Shown: positions 36,276 to 44,902, counted from the stretch's first letter. The stretch is DNA of 64,000 nt from Acidobacteriota bacterium (GCA_003224085.1 QHYK01000076.1:36749-100748); one strand, 5' to 3'. Notes: generated from the sequence alone by a model not told the origin. Program-made: numbers and translations.

Positions 36276-37397
36276 CTAGCCCCGCGTGCGCTGGAATTCC
36301 CGCATGAAGCCGGTCAGCGCTTGGACGGCTTCGAGCGTGACGGCGTTGTAGAGAGAGGCGCGCATGCCGCCAACGGAGCGGTGGCCGGGTGTGCCGGCAA
36401 GACCGGCTGCCGCGGCTTGTTTGGCAAATTGTTTTTCGATTGCCTCATCGCCGCCAGCTACGTGGAAGACGACGTTCATCTTCGACCGCGACCCGTTTTC
36501 GACGGGGCAGCGGTAAAAACCGCCGCTGGTATCGATGGCGTCATAAAGCAACTTGGCCTTTGCGTCGTTGCGTTTTTGAATGCCGGGGAGCCCGCCAAGC
36601 GATTCCATCCATTCGAGAACCAAGCCAACGACATAAACGGCGAAAGTCGGCGGCGTGTGATAAAGCGATTTGTCCTTGATGTGGGTACGATACTGAAGAA
36701 GCGTGGGAAGATTTTTGGCCGCCCGCTCCGCCAGATCCTTATGGATGATAATGATGGTCACACCGGAGGGCCCAAGATTCTTCTGCGCGCCGGCGAAGAT
36801 AAGTCCGAACTTTTTCACGTCCATGGGCCGCGAGGCGATATCGGAGGACATGTCTGACACGAGCGGCACACTGCCGGTATCAGGAATGACAGTCCACTGC
36901 GTGCCTTCGATGGTGTTGTTCGTGCAAATGTGAACATACGAGGCGTCGCGCGAAAAGTTGAATTCCTCTGGGCGAGGCAGACGCGCGAACTTTTCCGATT
37001 CGGTCGACGCGGCAACGTTATAGGAAAAACGTTTTTTCAGTTCGCCGATGGCTTTGGCGGTCCAGGCGCCGGTGTGCAGCACATCGACGGGCTTTCCGGG
37101 CAAGCAGAGGTTCATGGGAGCCATGCTGAACTGCAAACTGCCGCCGCCTTGAACGAAGATCACCGCGTAGTCTTCGGGGATGGCAAGAAGGCTGCGCAGC
37201 TTCTGCTCCGCCGACGCGTTGATACTCTCGTATTCCGGCGAGCGGTGGCTCATCTCCATGACGGACATGCCGCTGCCGCGCCAGTCGAGCAGCTCTCCGC
37301 GGATGCGCTCGAGGACTGGCAAGGGCAGGGCCGCCGGGCCGGCATTGAAGTTGAAAATGCGCTTGGTGGTTGGCGCGGAAGCAGTGGTCGTGCTCAC
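36276..37397 (-). CDS. serC: Phosphoserine aminotransferase
   Basis: This 373-residue PLP enzyme converts 3-phosphohydroxypyruvate plus glutamate to phosphoserine in serine synthesis (it also serves pyridoxine synthesis in some bacteria). It starts MSTTTASAPTTKRIFNFNAG, with the family's FNFNAGPAALP. Further signatures are MEMSHRSPEYE, VQGGGSLQFSM and the Schiff-base Lys in FAGAQKNLGPSGVTIII. The C-terminus has TPGHRSVGGMRASLYN. The gene stands alone; serA and serB are not in the window. After its stop codon the frame stays open into a PadR-like relic, which I treat as separate. Confidence 0.94.
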   Translation of the reverse strand: MSTTTASAPTTKRIFNFNAGPAALPLPVLERIRGELLDWRGSGMSVMEMSHRSPEYESINASAEQKLRSLLAIPEDYAVIFVQGGGSLQFSMAPMNLCLPGKPVDVLHTGAWTAKAIGELKKRFSYNVAASTESEKFARLPRPEEFNFSRDASYVHICTNNTIEGTQWTVIPDTGSVPLVSDMSSDIASRPMDVKKFGLIFAGAQKNLGPSGVTIIIIHKDLAERAAKNLPTLLQYRTHIKDKSLYHTPPTFAVYVVGLVLEWMESLGGLPGIQKRNDAKAKLLYDAIDTSGGFYRCPVENGSRSKMNVVFHVAGGDEAIEKQFAKQAAAAGLAGTPGHRSVGGMRASLYNAVTLEAVQALTGFMREFQRTRG

Positions 37398-37559
37398 GGT
37401 GACGGAATCCTCTCGATTCAGGGTGGCCGCGCTGGAGCGGATAGCGCAGCGTTCCTAGCTCTCCAGAATAGCAAAAGTCCGCCGACCTCTTGCATCGGGC
37501 AAATAACCCAACGACCGTGGAGAATCTAGCGTAGCCGAGAAAGCGAACGACGGCAAAAG

Positions 37560-38101
37560 CTAGAATTTGCCTTGCTTGATCCAGGAGCCAACTTCGGATT
37601 CCACGGAGAATGGGGACCCGGGCGCAGATTCGGACCGCGCCCCGAGCGAGTAAGCATTGAGTTCGAGGCGAATCCCGTCATAGCCACCACCCCCCAGAAA
37701 GCCCCGAACATAGAGCTCAGCGAAGCGCGAGATGCCCAGCTGGCGGTATTGCTCGACGTGCACGAATTCGTGAAACAAGAGGCTGTCGGAAAGGGGCTGA
37801 TGCGAAACAGCCACATCACTGAACGTCACTGCGCCATGAGAGCAAAGTCAGGCAGGTTGGCAAAGCCCATGCCTCGTAGCGCGGGATAAAAGTCAGGGTT
37901 GCCAATCCTTTCCTGTTCGAGAACAAGGATTCGCGTGGCATCCAGCAAATCGGAACGAAAAAATCCTGCAAGCGAGGATTCTTGCTTCGTGGACAGATGC
38001 GCGACGCGCTCGCGGAACTGATCGCGCCGGTTGGAGATATACTCTGCCACCGACACAGACACTTGCCTGATTTGCTCCGAGCAAAGTTCCGGGGTGGGCA
38101 T
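37560..38101 (-). pseudogene. Zincin-type metallopeptidase-like gene split by a frameshift
   Basis: Two adjacent minus-strand frames look like halves of one protein of about 180 residues. The 5' half (38101-37826) reads MPTPELCSEQIRQVSVSVAE to the end LPDFALMAQ. The 3' half (37829-37560) begins with GTG in TFSDVAVSHQPLSDSLLFHE and contains the zincin helix HEFVHVEQY (H-E-x-x-H). The halves overlap by four bases at GTGA; one missing base near 37830 would join them. Proteins of this kind bind zinc, but no substrate is known. It may be a true frameshift, a sequencing error, or two coupled proteins; the split falls just before a conserved strand, favouring the first two. Confidence 0.6.
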
Positions 38102-38121
38102 AGGTGCAGAGTTGACCGAGG

Positions 38122-38241
38122 TTATTTCGCAGGGCGTGGGGACGGGGCTCCCGGCCGCTTTGCCTGGTTTTTGGTCTTGAGCAGTTCAGTGCGGCGCGTC
38201 GTCCGCTTGCCCATCTTTTGATTGAGAAAACGCCGCTTCAT
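38122..38241 (-). CDS. Very small basic protein
   Basis: A 39-residue frame (MKRRFLNQKMGKRTTRRTEL, then Lys/Arg/Pro-rich) starts at ATG 38241 after an AGGCG-like site and ends at TAA 38124-38122. It has 15 Lys or Arg residues and no hydrophobic segment. It lies between DoxX and the split metallopeptidase on the same strand. Size, charge and clean spacing suggest a nucleic-acid-binding small protein, but I do not recognise the family. Confidence 0.4.
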   Translation of the reverse strand: MKRRFLNQKMGKRTTRRTELLKTKNQAKRPGAPSPRPAK

Positions 38242-38259
38242 CTTTGTTCGCCTGGATCG

Positions 38260-38694
38260 TCAAGTTCTAATAGAGCCCGTGAGATCCGGGGCGCTCGTCT
38301 TGCGGAACAGCAGGCGATCCAGAGAAAGCGGGCCGCCTCCCGTGGACGCCACGACGAGACAAGCCAGACCTAAGGTCAAGGGGAGTTCATATTCGCGAAC
38401 GGCATAAATGCCCTCATTGAAGTTGTATTTCCACATGGCGGCGCACATGTCCAGGAACAAAAGCAGACCCGCAATGGGAGCCAGTAGTCCCATTGCCAGA
38501 GCCAACCCGCAGAAGAATTCGATCGAACCCGTGAGGTAGACAACAAAGGCCGGCAAGCCGATGGCCTGGAAGGATTCGATGATTCTCTCCTTTTCTCCAA
38601 AGAGCTTCGGGTAGCCGTGGTAGATGAACACCAGAGCCAGCCCGCAGCGCAAAAGGAGCAGCGTGAAGGGCTCCAGTTTCTTCAAAAAGTTCAT
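38260..38694 (-). CDS. DoxX-family membrane protein
   Basis: This 144-residue protein has four TM helices: LLLLRCGLALVFIYHGYPKL, AFVVYLTGSIEFFCGLALAM, LLAPIAGLLLFLDMCAAMWK and PLTLGLACLVVASTGGG. The GxxKL-type first helix and the C-terminal GGGPLSLDRLL are typical of DoxX. Members are linked to thiosulfate:quinone oxidation, redox stress or are uncharacterised; nothing here narrows that down. It is followed at 18 nt by the small basic gene on the same strand. Confidence 0.88.
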   Translation of the reverse strand: MNFLKKLEPFTLLLLRCGLALVFIYHGYPKLFGEKERIIESFQAIGLPAFVVYLTGSIEFFCGLALAMGLLAPIAGLLLFLDMCAAMWKYNFNEGIYAVREYELPLTLGLACLVVASTGGGPLSLDRLLFRKTSAPDLTGSIRT

Positions 38695-38795
38695 GAGTTT
38701 TCTCCGCGGAGATTTCGTGTCTGGTGGACGCGCGCCGCGATTCTAACAATGAGAGAGAGAAATCGCATCTCAACTCTGTGGCATGATGGTGCGGG

Positions 38796-39467
38796 ATGGA
38801 CCTGACGCCATACCTAGCGGCCGGGGAGTTTATTGATAGCAACGATGCAGATGTGCGGGAGTTCGCGCGAAACGTAACGGCGGGTGCGACCGACGACACA
38901 GCGCGCCCGGTCAAACTCTAACACGCAGTGCGCGATGGAATTCTTTACGACCCTTACCATGCGGGAGAAGAGCGGCGCTATTTCCGGGCCAGCGATTGCC
39001 TGCGCGCCAAACGAGGATTCTGCATTCCCAAGGCGGCTCTTCTGGCTGCCTCGGCGCGGCGCGTGGGCATCCCCGCGCGGGCCGCGTTCGCGGACGTGCG
39101 CAACCATTTGGCTACCAGGAAAGTGCTCGAGCTGATTGGCGGAGACCTTTTCATCTGGCACAGCCTCACGGAGCTGCGCCTGGAGGGCCGCTGGGTGAAG
39201 GCTACACCGGCGTTCCATCTCAGCCTGTGTCAGCGTTTCGGTGTGCGTCCGCTGGAGTTCGACGGGCGACACGATGCGCTTTTTAACGAGCACGATCAAG
39301 CAGGGCGCAAACAAATGGAATACATGAAAGATCGCGGACCCTACGCCGATGTGCCTTATTATAAGAGACGATTCTTGCGGACTTCCGGAAGAGGCACCCG
39401 CGGTGGATGGCGCTGGTCAGCGAGGGCGGAAGCGGAGATCTTGCGGCCGCGGCGTGAGAACGCATAA
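38796..39467 (+). pseudogene. Transglutaminase-like cysteine peptidase gene with one nonsense codon
   Basis: The frame from ATG 38796 (MDLTPYLAAGEFIDSNDADV) is interrupted only by TAA 38919-38921 and continues in the same phase to TAA 39465-39467. The homologous part after the stop reads HAVRDGILYDPYH. It then carries the catalytic Cys in RAKRGFCIPKAALLAASARR and the His in FIWHSLTELRLEGRWVKATP, the transglutaminase-like order. TAA replaces what is probably TAC or TAT (Tyr) by a single base. A restart at GTG 38928 would lose 44 N-terminal residues but keep the catalytic core, so a shortened active product is possible. Confidence 0.7.
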
Positions 39468-39511
39468 GACGGAAATTCGAAAATCGGGGAATGAACCGCA
39501 AAATACCGAAA

Positions 39512-42094
39512 CTAGGAAACAAGCGCGAATTCGACGCGTTTGCGCATCGGATCGATGCGGTCGGCCCGGACGCGCACGCGATCGCCGAGGTGCCATTCGA
39601 GCGGGCGCGGTTTGGAGCCGCGCCCGGAGCGCACATCTTTCGCGGCGCGGGCGCGTTCGCTGCGACGAGGCGAGGCGGAAGCAGGATGACGAGATGTAAC
39701 GGAAGCCCCTACTCCCTTGGAGCCAGCCAGCGCGACGATGGCATGGTCGCGCTCGCGGTAGACGCAGCGAGCGTTCGCCGCCTCTTCCAGCGCGCTGATG
39801 GGCAGCAGACCTTCCACAAAAACTTCGAACAGCTCGACGAAACAACCGAACTTCTGCGCTGAAACGATCAATCCTTGGTATTCTTCTCCAAGATGCTCTT
39901 CCATGAACTGCGCGGTCTTCCAATCCATCAATTCCCGTTCGGCGGCGTCGGCGCGGCGTTCGGCTTCGGAGGTTTCCGAAGCAATCTCTTCGAGGCTTCC
40001 ATGAGAATATAGCGCGGCTTCAGACCCGCGCGGCGGGACGATGATGGCTTTGGGAGAAGCATCCGATGGATGCGTGAGAGCCCATTTCAGGATGCGGTGA
40101 ACGATGAGGTCGGGGTATCGGCGAATGGGCGAAGTGAAGTGCGTGTACTCGTCGAAGCCGAGAGCGAAATGCCCGAGCGAGTCGGCCGAGTAGCGCGCCT
40201 GCTTGAGTGAACGCAGCATGAGGTAGGACAAAATGCGTTCCTCGGGTTTCCCGGCGATTTTGCGAATGAGCCGCTGGTAGTGCTGCGGCGTGATCCTCAG
40301 GTCGCCGCCAGGGAGCGCAACTCTCATGGCGCGCTCGCGGCCTTTACCGTAGGAATCAGGCCGGCCCCCTTTCGCGGGCGCGGGAACGCGCCCGTGGCGC
40401 ACGGCGATTTCGCGCTGGTGCAAATCCTCGACGCCAAGGGAATAGCCGAAAGCGCGAGCCAGCTCTTCGAACTCGAGAACTTTGCGCGCATCTGGTTTTT
40501 CGTGTACGCGATGGAGCGTCGCGATGCCGCGCTTGAGGAGATAGCTTGCTACAGCGCGATTGGCCGCGAGCATAAATTCCTCGATTAGGCGGTGCGCGAT
40601 ATGGCGTTCGCTGCGCGTGATGTTGGTCATGCGCTGCTGTTCGTCGAATTCGATGACCGGCTCGGGCAGGTCAAAATCAATGGAACCATGCTGGTTGCGG
40701 CGCGCGTTCAGCAGCAGCGCCAGTTCTTTCATCTGTTGAAAATGAGGGGCGAGCGCGGGATAGCGCCGGGTCATCTCTGCGTGGCCTTCGAGGACTTTGT
40801 TGACGTTCGTGTAAGTCATGCGCTCGGCGGAGCAGATGACGCCCGAAGCCATGCGCGACGATTTCATATTGCCGGCGGAGTCGAAGTCCATAAGCACGCT
40901 CATGACCAACCGGTCTTCGCGTGGCTTCAACGAGCACATACCGTTCGAAAGAGCTTCCGGCAGCATAGGCACGGCGCGATCCGGAAAATACACCGACGTG
41001 CCGCGCAGGCGCGCTTCCTGATCGAGTGTCGTGCCGGTGCGAACGTAGTGCGCGACGTCGGCGATGTGCACCTGAAGATGCCAGCCGTTGGAACGGCGCT
41101 CGACGTAAACCGCGTCGTCGAAATCTCGCGCGGTTTCTCCATCGATCGTGACAATGGGCAAATCGCGAAAGTCTTCCCGTCCCGCACGCTCGGCTTCACC
41201 GACAGGCTTGGCGCGCTGTTCCGCTTCCTGCATCACTTCCGAAGAAAAGAAATGCGGCAAGTGGTGCTTGCGGATGATGATTTCCGTGTCCACCCCGAGT
41301 TCGCCGGGGCGGCCCAGAATCTCGATGACCCGGCCGCTGGGTGCGGCGCCGCCTTGCGGATAGCGTGTCAGCTCTACGTTGACCACGGCGCCGTCGAGTT
41401 CTGCCAGCCGCAGAATGCGCCGTCCACGAAGGCTACGTTCGTCAATCCCGCTGAATCCCAGTTTCTTCGCAAGCCCCATTGTTAGCTCATGCCCCGGCGG
41501 GATTACCACGTCGTGCTGAATGCGCGTGTCGTAAGGCAGGACAACGTTTCCGTGCGCTCCATAACGAAACAAGCCAACGACGGTCGCATGAGCCCGGTCC
41601 AAGATTCGAACGATTCGGCCTTCGGCACGCTGCAAGCCGGCGAGACCTCCACGACGCTGAAACTTCACCAGCACGTGGTCTCCATGCATGGCGTCCTCGA
41701 CGGCGTTTCGCGGAATGTACACATCGCCATCGAGCTGCGGGACCGGGGTATCGGGCACCACAAACCCATAGCCGTCCGGGTGCAGGATCAAGCGGCCCTG
41801 GAGTTCATCGCGGTTGGCAGTGGCGGTTTGCGCACGCTGGGGAACGCCGGCGGGGCGAGCGGCCTGGGAACCAGCGTCCCTGTCGGCCTTTCGCCCTGGC
41901 AAGCCATACCGGCCGCCGGGCAACTCTTCGATAACGCGGCGTTTTTTGAGTTTGGCCAGCATTTTGAACAAAGGCCGAGTATCGGACTTCCTAAGGGACA
42001 GGCCCTTGGCAATCTCACCAGCCGATGTGGGTACGCCTCTAAGTTGTAGGAAACGCAGCAGGTTATCAGGGCTTAGACTAAAGGCGCTAGGCAT
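39512..42094 (-). CDS. rnr: Ribonuclease R (RNB-family 3'-5' exoribonuclease)
   Basis: This 860-residue protein degrades structured RNA processively. ATG 42094 (MPSAFSLSPDNLLRFLQLRG) opens an N-terminal winged helix. Two cold-shock domains follow (RLILHPDGYGFVVPDT), then the RNB catalytic domain with the Asp cluster in VTIDGETARDFDDAVYVERR and HFTSPIRRYPDLIVHR. The C-terminal S1 domain (GLIVSAQKFGCFVELFEVFV) is interrupted by a low-complexity basic insert of about 50 residues (Ser, Arg and Pro rich) before its last strands (HLGDRVRVRADRID). That insert is unusual and may affect RNA binding. An upstream open stretch to 42208 lacks homology. Confidence 0.93.
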   Translation of the reverse strand: MPSAFSLSPDNLLRFLQLRGVPTSAGEIAKGLSLRKSDTRPLFKMLAKLKKRRVIEELPGGRYGLPGRKADRDAGSQAARPAGVPQRAQTATANRDELQGRLILHPDGYGFVVPDTPVPQLDGDVYIPRNAVEDAMHGDHVLVKFQRRGGLAGLQRAEGRIVRILDRAHATVVGLFRYGAHGNVVLPYDTRIQHDVVIPPGHELTMGLAKKLGFSGIDERSLRGRRILRLAELDGAVVNVELTRYPQGGAAPSGRVIEILGRPGELGVDTEIIIRKHHLPHFFSSEVMQEAEQRAKPVGEAERAGREDFRDLPIVTIDGETARDFDDAVYVERRSNGWHLQVHIADVAHYVRTGTTLDQEARLRGTSVYFPDRAVPMLPEALSNGMCSLKPREDRLVMSVLMDFDSAGNMKSSRMASGVICSAERMTYTNVNKVLEGHAEMTRRYPALAPHFQQMKELALLLNARRNQHGSIDFDLPEPVIEFDEQQRMTNITRSERHIAHRLIEEFMLAANRAVASYLLKRGIATLHRVHEKPDARKVLEFEELARAFGYSLGVEDLHQREIAVRHGRVPAPAKGGRPDSYGKGRERAMRVALPGGDLRITPQHYQRLIRKIAGKPEERILSYLMLRSLKQARYSADSLGHFALGFDEYTHFTSPIRRYPDLIVHRILKWALTHPSDASPKAIIVPPRGSEAALYSHGSLEEIASETSEAERRADAAERELMDWKTAQFMEEHLGEEYQGLIVSAQKFGCFVELFEVFVEGLLPISALEEAANARCVYRERDHAIVALAGSKGVGASVTSRHPASASPRRSERARAAKDVRSGRGSKPRPLEWHLGDRVRVRADRIDPMRKRVEFALVS

Positions 42095-42154
42095 GACGTT
42101 GGCGCCTCTGTTGAAGGCGCAAGCTTTCCACCGCTGATTGTAGATACTTTTTTG

Positions 42155-42295
42155 CTTCGACCGGAACTTTTTTCTGAGTTCCGGGGTTATAGGAATAGGC
42201 CAACACACGACCGGCTAGTCGCCCTCCGTCAGACTAGCTGGATTCCCCGAGAGGGGAAGAGAAGGAGGCGGGAAGACCTGGCCCGCCTCCTTTTT
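42155..42295 (+). ncRNA. Possible structured RNA with intrinsic terminator (unassigned)
   Basis: Four hairpins follow one another on the plus strand: CCGGAAC/GTTCCGG (starting about 42159), CCGGCTAGT with ACTAGCTGG (one G-U pair), TTCCCC-GAGA-GGGGAA with a GNRA-type loop, and the terminator stem GGAGGCGGG/CCCGCCTCC plus five T. No protein gene precedes the terminator on this strand; rnr starts at 42094 on the other strand. No known RNA family is recognised and no clear promoter was found, so this is a candidate only. Confidence 0.4.
42264..42295 (+). terminator. Strong intrinsic terminator (plus strand)
   Basis: GGAGGCGGG (42264-42272) pairs perfectly with CCCGCCTCC (42282-42290), followed by TTTTT (42291-42295). 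It closes the candidate RNA above; on the minus strand no T-run follows. Confidence 0.85.
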
Positions 42296-42334
42296 CATTT
42301 TTCCCAACAAATACTCGTCGCCAAGCGGGAGCGT

Positions 42335-42625
42335 TCAGAACGTACCGTGGATTTTGATGATGGCGAGATCTCGGACTTTATCGGTTGTCAGCACACCATC
42401 AACGGGAAAGGCGGTATCATTAGGGAATTTAACGATCGCGAGGTTGCCAGTGTCAATGACGTGGTAGTTCGTCACGATCACGTGAGCTCCTGCGCTAAGG
42501 CTTCCAACTCCGGTCGCCACTCGGCGGGAAGTGCGGTGCTGGGAGGAAAGGGGTGAGTCGCGCGCTGTGCGAAAACGCGGTCCGCCGCCGCCCGCGCCCG
42601 CCAATAATGTCGTTAGCCGAGTCAA
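42335..42625 (-). pseudogene. Truncated trypsin-like (HtrA/DegP-type) serine protease
   Basis: The frame ends at TGA 42337-42335 and reads SAGAHVIVTNYHVIDTGNLA, then FPVDGVLTTDKVRDLAIIKI. This is the N-terminal half of a trypsin-like protease domain with the catalytic His (TNYHV) and Asp (DLAIIK). The segment with the catalytic Ser (GNSGGP-type) is absent, so the product cannot be a protease. The N-terminal residues before SAGAH are Arg/Gly rich and look like non-genuine coding DNA. No rest of the gene is seen downstream. Confidence 0.6.
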
Positions 42626-42721
42626 ATAACAGAATGTTACTTCTTTGAGTCAGGCTCGGCCATGCGCTCCCGCATGGACGAATTGCTTCCCCTGGTCGAG
42701 CTGAATAAGGGAAGGTGGTGA

Positions 42722-43129
42722 TTGAGGCCCATCAGCGCGGCGGAAACCATCACCGCAAGCGTTCCGGGGTCGCGCGGCACCCAGAAGGTGCAGGAGCGTG
42801 AGCGCACAACCAGCACAGCGTCTGGAGAAGCCCTATGGATGTCGCCTACCCTCATTCCAATACTCTTGTGGATACTCTGGCGGTGCTCTCTTCTCCAACA
42901 GGTCATACGCCGCCACCTCACCGGCGAGCGAATCGAGGACCCAGCCTGGGAGCTTCGGATGACTTTCACGTTTTCCGGTTTGCTGTTACTTGTGGTTGTC
43001 ATCGCATTTCTTCTGGCATCCATGGGCTACCACCCCCCAACAAGCAGCAGTTTGGAGAAATCCAACTTAAAGGCCCGAGACGGATACGCACTTGTGCTGC
43101 GGAATGACCAGAAGGATTGCCGAGGGTGA
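42722..43129 (+). CDS. Hypothetical two-TM membrane protein
   Basis: The frame contains two hydrophobic segments (MSPTLIPILLWILWRCSLLQ and MTFTFSGLLLLVVVIAFLLA) around a charged loop, typical of a small integral membrane protein. ATG 42839 (MSPTLIPIL) is the more plausible start than the upstream one at 42722, since residues before it are Ser/Thr/Arg-rich and carry no pattern. No family is recognised. The rest of the 950-base gap 42626-43573 holds no other gene I can support; its last part belongs to the group II intron. Confidence 0.4.
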   Translation: MRPISAAETITASVPGSRGTQKVQERERTTSTASGEALWMSPTLIPILLWILWRCSLLQQVIRRHLTGERIEDPAWELRMTFTFSGLLLLVVVIAFLLASMGYHPPTSSSLEKSNLKARDGYALVLRNDQKDCRG

Positions 43130-43573
43130 TTCGGGAACTGAGGCGTTGTCGAGGTTTGACCAGACCGGAACTAGCTTAGCTGCTAGCGAAACTGTCAAAG
43201 ATAAGCCGCTCCCATTTATGGCCCATCGAACGAGGTCACATGACGCCTGGCTTGGCTTTGTTGGAGAAATTTGAGACCACGGCTGGTGGGATATGTCCAT
43301 AGTCACGACTCCTCTGCGACGTTATCTTCGCTCACGTCGCAAGTGGTCTTGCCATCATCCGCTGGATATCGAAGGATTGAGTGTAAAAAGCCCTAGAAAT
43401 CGATATCGAGATTGCCGAGCTGTTGTAGCGTCTCGACTCGTAGCCGATGAGAGAGACATGTAGGCCGAGATGGCCGGAGTTAAAGCTGTGAAGTGATAGC
43501 GAAGCGCAAGGGCCGAACCGCGAGGTGAGGTCTGAAAGAAGCGTGGAAAAAAGGCTCGCTGTTCGTGGCTAGC

Positions 43574-44902
43574 TCAACCCACCGAATCGCCGGATGCGGA
43601 CCCGCATGTCCGGTGAGGTGGCGGGGCGAGTGGGTGACCACTCCCCGTATGCCGGTTTTGATGCCGAATTACCCCCTTTACGCAAACCACCTGGTGCAAC
43701 GTGTGGGCAATTTCGACCAGGTCTCTCTGCGCGGCCATGACGGCTTCAATCGGCTTGTAAGCCGCGGGCGTTTCGTCAATGACGTCGGCGTCCTTGCGGC
43801 ATTCGACGCCCTCCGTCATGCGCTTGTGATCTTCCACGGTGAAGCGGCGCTTGGCTTCCGCGCGGGACATCGCGCGGCCCGCTCCGTGGCTGCAGCTCAT
43901 GAAGCTTTCCGGATTTCCTTTGCCCCGAACGATGTAAGAGCGCGCTCCCATGCTCCCCGGAATAATGCCCATGTCGCCTTGGCGAGCGCGGACAGCGCCC
44001 TTACGTGTGACCAAAATGTTCTGGTTGTAGTGGCGTTCGCGGGCTACATAGTTGTGATGGCAGTTGATGGCCTTCAGCTCGGCAACGAACGGGCGCACTT
44101 CGCCGCAAGCGCGCACCGCGCCAACAATCTGCTCCATCATCAAATCGCGGTTGCAGCGCGCGAAGTCCTGCGCCCATTCCGCCGCTTCGACGTAATCGTC
44201 GAAATGCTCCGTGCCTTCCGAGAAATAGGCCAAGTCCTTGTCGGGCAAGTTGATGAAAAACTTTTGCATGTCTTTGCGAGCCAGCTCGATGAAATAGCCC
44301 CCCATGCGATTGCCTACGCCCCGCGAACCGCTGTGCAGCATAAACCAAACACTGTCTGCTTCATCGAGGCAAACTTCGATGAAGTGATTGCCGGTTCCCA
44401 AAGTGCCCAGATGGTTCGCGTGGTTGCCGCGATCGAGCTTCGGATGCTTTTCAAGAATGGCATGGTAACGCGGCTTGAGCGTTTGCCAGACTTCGGCATT
44501 GCGCGTGGGGATCTGTTGCCACGCGCCGACGTCGCCTTTACCTCCATGATTCGTGCGCCCATGCGGCACGGCTTTTTCAATCGCACTGCGAATGCCCTTC
44601 AGATTGTCCGGCAGATCGCGGGCATTCAAGTCCGTTTGCACGGCCATCATTCCGCAGCCGATGTCCACGCCTAGCGCTGCCGGAATGATCGCGCCTTTCG
44701 TAGGAATAACGCTGCCGACGGTCGCGCCGATGCCCCAGTGCACATCCGGCATGGCTGCCACCCATTTGAAAATAAAGGGAAGCTGTGCGACGTTCAGCAG
44801 CTGTGTGCGCGCCTGATCTTCAAGTGGCACACCCTTGGTCCACGCCTTGATAGGCACGCCCTTTTCGACCTCGATGACGTTGTAGTGCTTCTCATCGGCC
44901 AT
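43574..44902 (-). CDS. rtcB: RNA-splicing ligase RtcB with an intron-derived C-terminal tail
   Basis: RtcB joins RNA 2',3'-cyclic phosphate to 5'-OH ends with GTP and Mn. The 442-residue frame shows GVDIGCGMM (metal Cys), SGNHF-type LGTGNHFIEV, HSGSRGVGN and the guanylated His in MSCSHGAGRAMSR. RtcB normally ends at VVCVKG, which falls here about 25 residues before the stop. The extra tail (VIRHQNRHTGSGHPLAPPPH and on to TGA 43576-43574) is encoded by antisense group II intron DNA. With one G fewer in the run GGGGG at 43672-43676 the next codon would be TAA. It lies 25 nt after the PuuD-like gene on the same strand; its start is ATG 44902. Confidence 0.9.
   Translation of the reverse strand: MADEKHYNVIEVEKGVPIKAWTKGVPLEDQARTQLLNVAQLPFIFKWVAAMPDVHWGIGATVGSVIPTKGAIIPAALGVDIGCGMMAVQTDLNARDLPDNLKGIRSAIEKAVPHGRTNHGGKGDVGAWQQIPTRNAEVWQTLKPRYHAILEKHPKLDRGNHANHLGTLGTGNHFIEVCLDEADSVWFMLHSGSRGVGNRMGGYFIELARKDMQKFFINLPDKDLAYFSEGTEHFDDYVEAAEWAQDFARCNRDLMMEQIVGAVRACGEVRPFVAELKAINCHHNYVARERHYNQNILVTRKGAVRARQGDMGIIPGSMGARSYIVRGKGNPESFMSCSHGAGRAMSRAEAKRRFTVEDHKRMTEGVECRKDADVIDETPAAYKPIEAVMAAQRDLVEIAHTLHQVVCVKGVIRHQNRHTGSGHPLAPPPHRTCGSASGDSVG
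43586..43657 (+). mobile_element. Group II intron 3' end (domains V and VI)
   Basis: CCGGATGCGG (43590-43599) pairs with CCGCATGTCCGG (43602-43613), leaving a two-base TG bulge, the classical domain V shape with a CGC triad at 43588-43590. Domain VI follows at 43620-43653: GGC plus GGGG, AGTGG, loop GTGA, CCACT and CCCC, then GTAT with a bulged A before GCC. Sequence from about 43440 (CGAACCGCGAGGTGAGG) also looks intron-like, but I could not find a 5' end (GTGCG type) or an encoded RT. It runs antisense to rtcB and overlaps its 3' end. Confidence 0.7.

Noticed and set aside
42637..43023. Minus-strand frame opposite the two-TM protein
   Set aside because: Arg/Ser-rich without pattern; the plus-strand frame has two clear TM segments, though it also remains a weak call.
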